From positions 1 to 10,245 of the forward strand of contig DEUU01000152.1 of NCBI GenBank assembly GCA_002362735.1: a DNA stretch of 10,245 nucleotides. The letters are read 5' to 3'. Every line of letters begins with the position of its first letter. Positions within the stretch are counted from its first letter, which is position 1. Positions 6,358-10,245 of this stretch are shown here, piece by piece. The stretch comes from Dehalococcoidia bacterium UBA3254. Its GTDB lineage: Bacteria; Chloroflexota; Dehalococcoidia; Dehalococcoidales; UBA3254. The translations under genes were made by a program, and so were the position numbers. Below the pieces are notes generated by a model. It was not told the origin of the DNA, did no database searches, and saw only the letters and a list, made by a program, of their open reading frames with translations.

Positions 6358-7305
6358 ATGGAATTATCCGAGATTAGGAAGATAGGTGTTATCGGGGCCG
6401 GAAATATGGGACACGGTATCGCTCTCTCTTTTGCTCTTGGCGGTTATCCAACAACGCTGATTGATACGACAGACAGTATTTTAACAAATTCCATGGGCCG
6501 TATAAACCGTGCTTTAGATGCTCTTGTTGAAGAGAAGCTGATTACCCGTTATCAAGCTGAACAAGCGACAGCGAGGATAACGACTTCGACTGATTTATCT
6601 GTCTTAACCCATGACGTTGATTATATCTGCGAAGCCATCCTGGAGCGTTCGGCGGATAAAAAAGAGCTGTTTAATACCCTGGACGCCATGTGCCCTCCTC
6701 ATACGATTCTGGCGAGCAACACTTCGTCACTGGTTCTAAGTGATTTTGGTTCTGAGGTCAAGAGACAGGATAAGATCGTAGTTACCCACTATTTTTTCCC
6801 GGCTTATACCGTACCCTGTGTCGAAGTGGTCAAGGGACCGTACACTTCGGATGAGACTTTCAACCTGACCTATGACCTGCTGCAGAAAGTTAATAAGATG
6901 CCCGTCAGGGTACTTAAAGAGCTCCCCGGGTATCTGGTTAATCGCATCCAAACAGCCATGATGCGGGAAATCTTTGATCTTTGGTCAAAGGGTGTGGCCA
7001 GTGCTGAGGATATTGACCGAGCGGTTAGTAATAGCTTCGGATTACGATTAGGAATCCTTGGTCCTCTGCTGAATTCAGACTTACAGGGCATGCCAAAGCA
7101 AGGATCGCTGATCGTTGATATGTTCAATCGATTGTATCATCAAATAACCGCTGCTAAGGAAATACCCGCAGAATTAAGGGAAAGATGGGAATCTCATCAA
7201 GGATTCTATAAGTATTCTCAAGAAAGGTTGGATCAGTTAGCCAGGCAGATGGATAAGGCATTATTGAATAGGCTTAAAAGTTTGCCTGATCTTGAAAAAT
7301 ACTGA
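6358..7305 (+). CDS. 3-hydroxyacyl-CoA dehydrogenase family protein (NAD-dependent)
   Basis: Predicted cytoplasmic NAD-dependent L-3-hydroxyacyl-CoA (or 3-hydroxyacid) dehydrogenase, 315 aa. The N-terminal Rossmann domain has 'IGVIGAGNMGHG' (9-20), with 'IDTTD' (35-39) at the adenine-ribose position. The HAD active site is complete: 'ASNTSSL' (119-125, catalytic-Ser region), His144 and Glu156 with the 12-residue spacing seen in human HAD (His158/Glu170), and 'PGYLVNRI' (190-197) giving the substrate Asn195. The usual H-F-F-N-P reads H-Y-F-F-P here, so the Asn is replaced by Phe. This, and a length about 30 residues above typical bacterial HAD, leaves room for a non-CoA substrate, as in carnitine dehydrogenase or lambda-crystallin/gulonate dehydrogenase relatives. 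AGAGGTAGG (6344-6352) precedes the ATG. The next gene starts 41 nt downstream and is probably co-transcribed. Confidence 0.85.
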   Translation: MELSEIRKIGVIGAGNMGHGIALSFALGGYPTTLIDTTDSILTNSMGRINRALDALVEEKLITRYQAEQATARITTSTDLSVLTHDVDYICEAILERSADKKELFNTLDAMCPPHTILASNTSSLVLSDFGSEVKRQDKIVVTHYFFPAYTVPCVEVVKGPYTSDETFNLTYDLLQKVNKMPVRVLKELPGYLVNRIQTAMMREIFDLWSKGVASAEDIDRAVSNSFGLRLGILGPLLNSDLQGMPKQGSLIVDMFNRLYHQITAAKEIPAELRERWESHQGFYKYSQERLDQLARQMDKALLNRLKSLPDLEKY

Positions 7306-7335
7306 TATATTAATTTGTTACATTAGTGGTTATCC

Positions 7336-7340
7336 GGAGG
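7336..7340 (+). promoter_or_regulatory. Ribosome binding site fixing the SDR start
   Basis: GGAGG is 6 nt before the ATG at 7347. An in-frame GTG at 7326 would add seven residues ahead of the Rossmann fold, has no Shine-Dalgarno of its own, and is rejected as start. Confidence 0.8.
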
Positions 7341-7346
7341 ATTAAA

Positions 7347-8312
7347 ATGGTCAAACTTATCACTGGCGGCACAGGCAACATCGGAGCTGAGTTAGCTCAT
7401 ATTCTGGTTCAGCGGGGAGAAGATGTGGTTTTGTTCGATAGGACCATCAAACATCATCGAATCAATATTATTGAAAAACAAGTCAGGATAGTGCAGGGGG
7501 ATTTAAGCAACCGGTCGGAAGTTATGAATGCCGTTAAAAATAATAAAATCTCGGTAATTTATCATATCGGGGCGATGTTGAGTTATGCCTGCGAGCAAAA
7601 TCCCTGGAGCGCCTTTCAATCCAATGTTATCGGTACTTACAATGTCCTTGAAGCCGCCCGGCTGTTTGACGTGGAGCAAGTCATGTTTGCCAGCAGCGGG
7701 GCCACTTTTAGTCTGGAACTTGGACCTGAAACTACCGATACCACTATCCAGAGGCCGACCACTATCTACGGCGTAACCAAGCTTCAAGGTGAAGGAATGG
7801 GTCGATATTATCGCACCCGGTTTGGATTGGATTTCCGTTCAATACGTTATCCCGCGGTTACCGGACCCGGTGTAAAAAACCCCGCCCATTGGCACTCCGC
7901 CATGATTGAATGTGCCATTCTGGGCGAACCTTTCGAATGCCCGGTAACGGAAGAGAGCACGCTATCAACAATATTATTCATTAAAGATGCCGGGAGAGCT
8001 GCTGATATGGTATTGCAGGCACCCAAAGAAAAGATAAAGATGGTCAATTACAACATTGCCGGAGTTCCGGTTAAAATTTCGGCCAAAGAGTTAGAAAGAG
8101 AGATTAAAAAACAAATTCCTGGGGCCATTATCACTTATAAGCCTGATCCTGAAGTCATGGAGATACAAAAATTACATTCTTCCATTAATGTTTTCGATGA
8201 CAGCTATGCCAGAGAGGAATGGGCCTGGAAGCCAGAGAACAATACAGTCGGAGGAGTAGTTTCCGCTTTCATCCATAAAATAATAAATAATTCTCATCAA
8301 CACCCATCATGA
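7347..8312 (+). CDS. Extended SDR, NAD-dependent epimerase/dehydratase family, L-threonine 3-dehydrogenase-like
   Basis: NAD-dependent oxidoreductase of 321 aa. The extended-SDR cofactor loop 'GGTGNIG' is at 7-13, followed by acidic D31 at the end of beta-2 (NAD preference) and 'GDLS' (51-54). The catalytic set is Ser117/Ser118 and Y141-GVT-K145. The overall pattern follows SDR-type L-threonine 3-dehydrogenases rather than sugar epimerases: 'RPTTIYGVTK' (136-145), 'YYRTRFGLDFRSIRYPAV' (154-171), 'YNIAGVPVKISAKELEREI' (235-253), and near the end 'DDSYAREEWAW' (284-294). The threonine enzymes have a WP-S-I-D-D-S stretch before the last motif. Here the matching region reads HSSINVFDDS, so specificity for threonine is not assured. 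Paired with the HAD-type gene upstream, it likely acts on the same intermediate (inference). Translation ends in AT-rich DNA just before a palindrome and a hairpin terminator. Confidence 0.85.
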   Translation: MVKLITGGTGNIGAELAHILVQRGEDVVLFDRTIKHHRINIIEKQVRIVQGDLSNRSEVMNAVKNNKISVIYHIGAMLSYACEQNPWSAFQSNVIGTYNVLEAARLFDVEQVMFASSGATFSLELGPETTDTTIQRPTTIYGVTKLQGEGMGRYYRTRFGLDFRSIRYPAVTGPGVKNPAHWHSAMIECAILGEPFECPVTEESTLSTILFIKDAGRAADMVLQAPKEKIKMVNYNIAGVPVKISAKELEREIKKQIPGAIITYKPDPEVMEIQKLHSSINVFDDSYAREEWAWKPENNTVGGVVSAFIHKIINNSHQHPS

Positions 8313-8342
8313 TTTTTATTTTCAGCGCTGAATTTTTATTTT
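8312..8342. repeat. 11-bp direct repeat flanking a CAGCGCTGA core
   Basis: ATTTTTATTTT occurs twice, at 8312-8322 and 8332-8342, separated by CAGCGCTGA. The junction forms the perfect palindrome TTCAGCGCTGAA (8321-8332) followed by a T-rich tract. The layout, right after the SDR stop codon, may add a weak terminator for the plus strand. Its short symmetric stem alone would not be strong. Confidence 0.45.
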
Positions 8343-8357
8343 GGCGAGATCATGGAC

Positions 8358-8400
8358 AAGCTAACACTCGTATGAAATAGTGTCAGCTTTAATTGTTTTA
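8358..8400 (+). terminator. Hairpin terminator of the dehydrogenase operon, inside the convergent gene
   Basis: AAGCTAACACT (8358-8368) pairs with AGTGTCAGCTT (8379-8389) over 11 positions with one A/C mismatch, around a 10-nt loop. It is followed on the plus strand by TAATTGTTTTA. This is a reasonable factor-independent terminator for the HAD-SDR operon. The hairpin covers the stop codon and last nine codons of the minus-strand hydrolase. On the minus strand the stem is not followed by a T-run, so it appears to act in one direction only. Confidence 0.6.
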
Positions 8401-9344
8401 TTCACCTTACCTTCTTTACGCAGATATTCCAGGTGCGCAATGACCTCTGATACTCCTGAACGCTGATGGAGAGGTGGCAGCTTGTCCCAGGGCTCAGGTG
8501 TATCCCAGGATATCTGTGAAGAGATCTCCCAGGCATTTCGCGGTTTACCGGCCATCACTTCCAGAATCTCGGCCTTCCGTTTCTCATGATGGATAATTAT
8601 TTCTTTAATTCTGCCCTGGAGATTATCAAATGCCTCTTCATGAGCCGGAAGTACCCTGGATACAGCCAGGTGTTGAAGCTTGCTCAAAGCATAAATATAG
8701 TCCCCCAGTGGGTTATCCCCGGACTGCACATGATAGCTGATGTTAGGAGTAATACCAGGAAGGATGTGATCACCTGAGAACAGTAACTGATTCTGAGGTT
8801 CATACAGGCAAATATGGCCTGGGGAATGTCCCGGGGTCCAGATGATTTCTAAATCATAAATCCCCGTACTGATAATTTCTCCCCCATACAGAACCCGTTC
8901 TGGAAAAGTCACATTCACGAATTCCAGACTTGGGATAGAAGCTGACTCCAGGGCAGAAAGGCTCAGGGAAGGCACGCCGTGTTGAGCCAAATGAGCCGAC
9001 ATCTTTTCTATTAAATCAGAAAATTTAATGTAACGGGATTCTATTAAGGCTGATTCCCATTGGTGCGTTAATATCTGGGTTTTGGGAGAAATCTGCTTAA
9101 TCCTGCCCGCCAGACCAAAGTGGTCAGGATGGACATGGGTGATGATGATGGTGGAAACATCGGTCAGCGCTAATCCTAATTCCTTTATTTGTGTTTGCAG
9201 GGAATTAAGGGCGTCCGCCGTAAACCAGCCCGTATCTACCATTAGCCAACCTTGCTTGCCTTGAACCAGGTAGCAGTTCAAGTGCCCTAATGGATTGTCC
9301 GGGATAGGAACTTTCAGTTGGTATATACCTTGAGCAATTTTCAT
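8361..9344 (-). CDS. Metallo-beta-lactamase-fold hydrolase with C-terminal winged helix
   Basis: Predicted cytoplasmic two-metal hydrolase, 327 aa. The complete MBL metal set is present: H70-V-H72-P-D74-H75, H173 in 'TPGHSPGH' (170-177), D192 in 'FSGDH' (189-193) and H235 in 'LPAHEEAF' (232-239). The layout matches the general MBL-fold hydrolase group rather than lactamases, lactonases of the AHL type or RNase J. Residues from about 250 form a charged helical tail, 'HHEKRKAEILEVM' (252-264) to 'VIAHLEYLRKEGKV' (301-314), like the winged-helix domain of the LACTB2 group. Substrates in this group include thioesters, glutathione conjugates and nucleic acids, so the reaction is not fixed. AAAGGATGG precedes the ATG (GGA 9 nt away), and a candidate promoter lies at 9412-9439. 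It converges on the dehydrogenase operon and its 3' end hosts that operon's terminator. Confidence 0.88.
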   Translation of the reverse strand: MKIAQGIYQLKVPIPDNPLGHLNCYLVQGKQGWLMVDTGWFTADALNSLQTQIKELGLALTDVSTIIITHVHPDHFGLAGRIKQISPKTQILTHQWESALIESRYIKFSDLIEKMSAHLAQHGVPSLSLSALESASIPSLEFVNVTFPERVLYGGEIISTGIYDLEIIWTPGHSPGHICLYEPQNQLLFSGDHILPGITPNISYHVQSGDNPLGDYIYALSKLQHLAVSRVLPAHEEAFDNLQGRIKEIIIHHEKRKAEILEVMAGKPRNAWEISSQISWDTPEPWDKLPPLHQRSGVSEVIAHLEYLRKEGKVNKTIKADTISYEC

Positions 9345-9411
9345 GTATGTCCATCCTTTATTTTATGAAATCTGGATTAAGCGAGGGCGGCTATCGAGAA
9401 ACATTTCATGG

Positions 9412-9439
9412 ATTATTGACCTTTTAAAATCCTGTTCAA
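9412..9439 (-). promoter_or_regulatory. Candidate promoter of the MBL hydrolase gene
   Basis: Read on the minus strand, TTGAAC (9439-9434) and AATAAT (9417-9412) are spaced by 16 nt. Transcription would begin near 9405, leaving a leader of about 60 nt before the hydrolase ATG. The -10 matches consensus at five of six positions, the -35 at four. Confidence 0.45.
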
Positions 9440-9480
9440 CTTTTTGCTATCCAAAGATCAATTAACCGCCTTTTTAGAGG

Positions 9481-9532
9481 GATACCTTGTCCATTGGACA
9501 TAGCTATTGTACCATATTGATTCAAGGTAATC
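9481..9532. repeat. Inverted-repeat element in the hydrolase-lipoprotein spacer
   Basis: GATACCTTG (9481-9489) pairs with CAAGGTAATC (9523-9532) with one bulged base. Inside it is a tight hairpin, TGTCC-ATT-GGACA (9488-9500), and a TAGCTA palindrome (9501-9506). The compact nested symmetry recalls a REP-like element or an insertion-sequence end. No second copy was seen in the window. Confidence 0.4.
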
Positions 9533-9723
9533 CCTTGTTTCAGAAGAATAAAAATTGGCGGTACTAAAACAATTGGGGGCAAAGGCTTGGATTTTGACCG
9601 GCGACCGGGGCTGATGAGAACTAACCTCAATGGATGCTCTGTTTTGTTTCCCTTCTCAGATTATCCTCTACAGCCCGGGTCAGTTACCTTCCGATCGAAT
9701 ATCCTTTCAAAAAGGAGAAATCT

Positions 9724-10161
9724 CTATTTGGATCCAGTCCCGGAAAAACTTCCCGAACCATGATCACTGGTCCAGTTTCCTTGCAGAGTTAAGGATTTCC
9801 CCGAAGCATTTATTTTACCGGTCCACTTTGATAAAAAACTTGTTCCGTTAATCGTAAAATTAACGGTACCGGTCAAATTGCCGTTAGAATCGACCTGAGC
9901 ATTCATCGTGGCGGGAGCCACGGTTCCGCCTGAAGTAGCAACGGTTCCCGAACCAGCACCCTTTGAGTCGACCTTTAAAGATATTGTACCGCCTACGGGA
10001 ATATTCCTCGTGAGAACTGTCAACTGGCCGTTCCAATTACCGCTAAATGACCCCTGGTAAGGAAACGAAGGGCCGCAGCTGCAGCCCGATAGGGTAAGCA
10101 GAATGGAAAAAACCAAAATAACCGCTAAAATAACCAGCACTATTTTCTTTTCAGATTTCAT
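9724..10161 (-). CDS. Small secreted lipoprotein, function unknown
   Basis: Unrecognised protein of 145 aa, predicted to be lipid-anchored outside the cytoplasmic membrane. The N-terminus has lysines at 2, 5 and 6, a hydrophobic core 7-24 and a clear lipobox LSG-C27, followed by CSCG. The rest is rich in Gly, Ser, Thr and Asn with alternating hydrophobic residues, as in an all-beta domain. It contains 'GSFSGNWNGQLTV' (37-49), 'GGTISLKVDSKGAGSGTV' (57-74), 'DSNGNLTGTVNFTI' (91-104) and a closing 'GNWTSDHGSGSFSGTGS' (128-144). The repeated G-S-F-S-G and N-W motifs at both ends suggest a closed small beta-barrel, such as those in bacterial proteins of unknown function that measure substrate or cell-wall binding (inference, weak). 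AGGAG lies 10 nt before the ATG, with AT-rich DNA beyond. The spacer before the hydrolase gene suggests separate transcription. Confidence 0.75.
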   Translation of the reverse strand: MKSEKKIVLVILAVILVFSILLTLSGCSCGPSFPYQGSFSGNWNGQLTVLTRNIPVGGTISLKVDSKGAGSGTVATSGGTVAPATMNAQVDSNGNLTGTVNFTINGTSFLSKWTGKINASGKSLTLQGNWTSDHGSGSFSGTGSK

Positions 10162-10245
10162 TGGTTGACCTCTCCTGAAATATTTGAATTAATTTATATA
10201 ATCGAAAACAATAAAATGGCATCCTGTATGAAGAGAAAAAAGCTA

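Larger units (their letters stand above)
9345..9723. other. 379-nt spacer without a recognisable gene
   Basis: Between the two minus-strand genes, all frames are short or interrupted. The longest is 64 codons from a TTG (minus, 9436-9630) with no ribosome binding site or recognised motif. The stretch holds the hydrolase promoter (9412-9439), an inverted-repeat element (9481-9532) and a 6-bp hairpin, TCCTTT/AAAGGA (9702-9716). That hairpin lies 8 nt beyond the lipoprotein stop and may help end its transcript. The spacer may be a decayed gene or mobile element, but no protein similarity could be recognised. Confidence 0.6.

Noticed and set aside
7326..7346. GTG start for the SDR
   Set aside because: GGAGG at 7336-7340 serves the ATG at 7347, and the GTG lacks its own site.
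9436..9630. 64-codon minus-strand frame from a TTG
   Set aside because: No ribosome binding site, no recognised motif, and another minus-strand frame is open over nearly the same stretch, so openness here is not informative.
9630..9851. 73-codon plus-strand frame
   Set aside because: Mostly antisense to the lipoprotein gene, no ribosome binding site or domain pattern.
10215..10245. Possible plus-strand gene beginning at ATG 10216 at the window edge
   Set aside because: No Shine-Dalgarno sequence upstream and only about ten codons visible; more likely the promoter region of the minus-strand lipoprotein.
1..10245. CRISPR arrays, tRNA or rRNA genes, intact insertion sequences
   Set aside because: No regularly spaced repeats, no tRNA cloverleaf-like or rRNA sequence noticed, and only a transposase fragment without catalytic region or clear ends.

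Overview
The window looks like an accessory metabolic region from an anaerobic bacterium. It has moderate GC coding sequence, AT-rich intergenic DNA, strong GGAGG/AAGGAG ribosome binding sites and lipobox-type lipoproteins. It also has a flavodoxin/bis-[4Fe-4S] protein and NAD- or FAD-dependent redox enzymes. The style fits a syntrophic or organic-acid-respiring anaerobe, such as a Peptococcaceae-like Firmicute or a Dehalococcoidia-like Chloroflexota. Nothing in the sequence fixes the phylum, so this is inference from style only.

Layout. 39-3000 (+) is a complete three-gene TRAP transporter: a lipid-anchored solute-binding protein (DctP type), a small four-helix permease (DctQ type) and a large permease (DctM type) translationally coupled by an ATGA overlap. 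After a 247-nt gap rich in palindromes comes a soluble FAD-dependent oxidoreductase of the fumarate reductase/3-ketosteroid dehydrogenase superfamily (3248-4714, +). Convergent to it is an EFR1-like flavodoxin-ferredoxin (4902-5828, -). The 529-nt divergent spacer that follows is very AT-rich. It holds a good sigma-70-type promoter, a tandem 15-bp repeat, an operator-like palindrome and what reads as the decayed N-terminus of a DDE transposase. Next are a 3-hydroxyacyl-CoA dehydrogenase-family enzyme (6358-7305, +) and, 41 nt on, an extended SDR resembling SDR-type L-threonine 3-dehydrogenase (7347-8312, +). These two probably form one operon that ends in a hairpin lying inside the 3' end of the convergent metallo-beta-lactamase-fold hydrolase gene (8361-9344, -). 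A 379-nt spacer with an inverted repeat and no recognisable gene separates it from a small lipoprotein gene (9724-10161, -).

How it may work together (inference). An organic anion enters through the TRAP system and is oxidised or reduced by the flavoprotein. The flavodoxin-ferredoxin could be an electron partner. The HAD-type and SDR-type NAD(P) dehydrogenases could process a hydroxy-acid or acyl-CoA intermediate, and the MBL hydrolase could cleave a thioester or ester. No single pathway is proven. The flavoprotein lacks the Arg/His signature expected of a fumarate reductase, so the substrate is open. No tRNA, rRNA, CRISPR array, intact insertion sequence or replication origin was seen.
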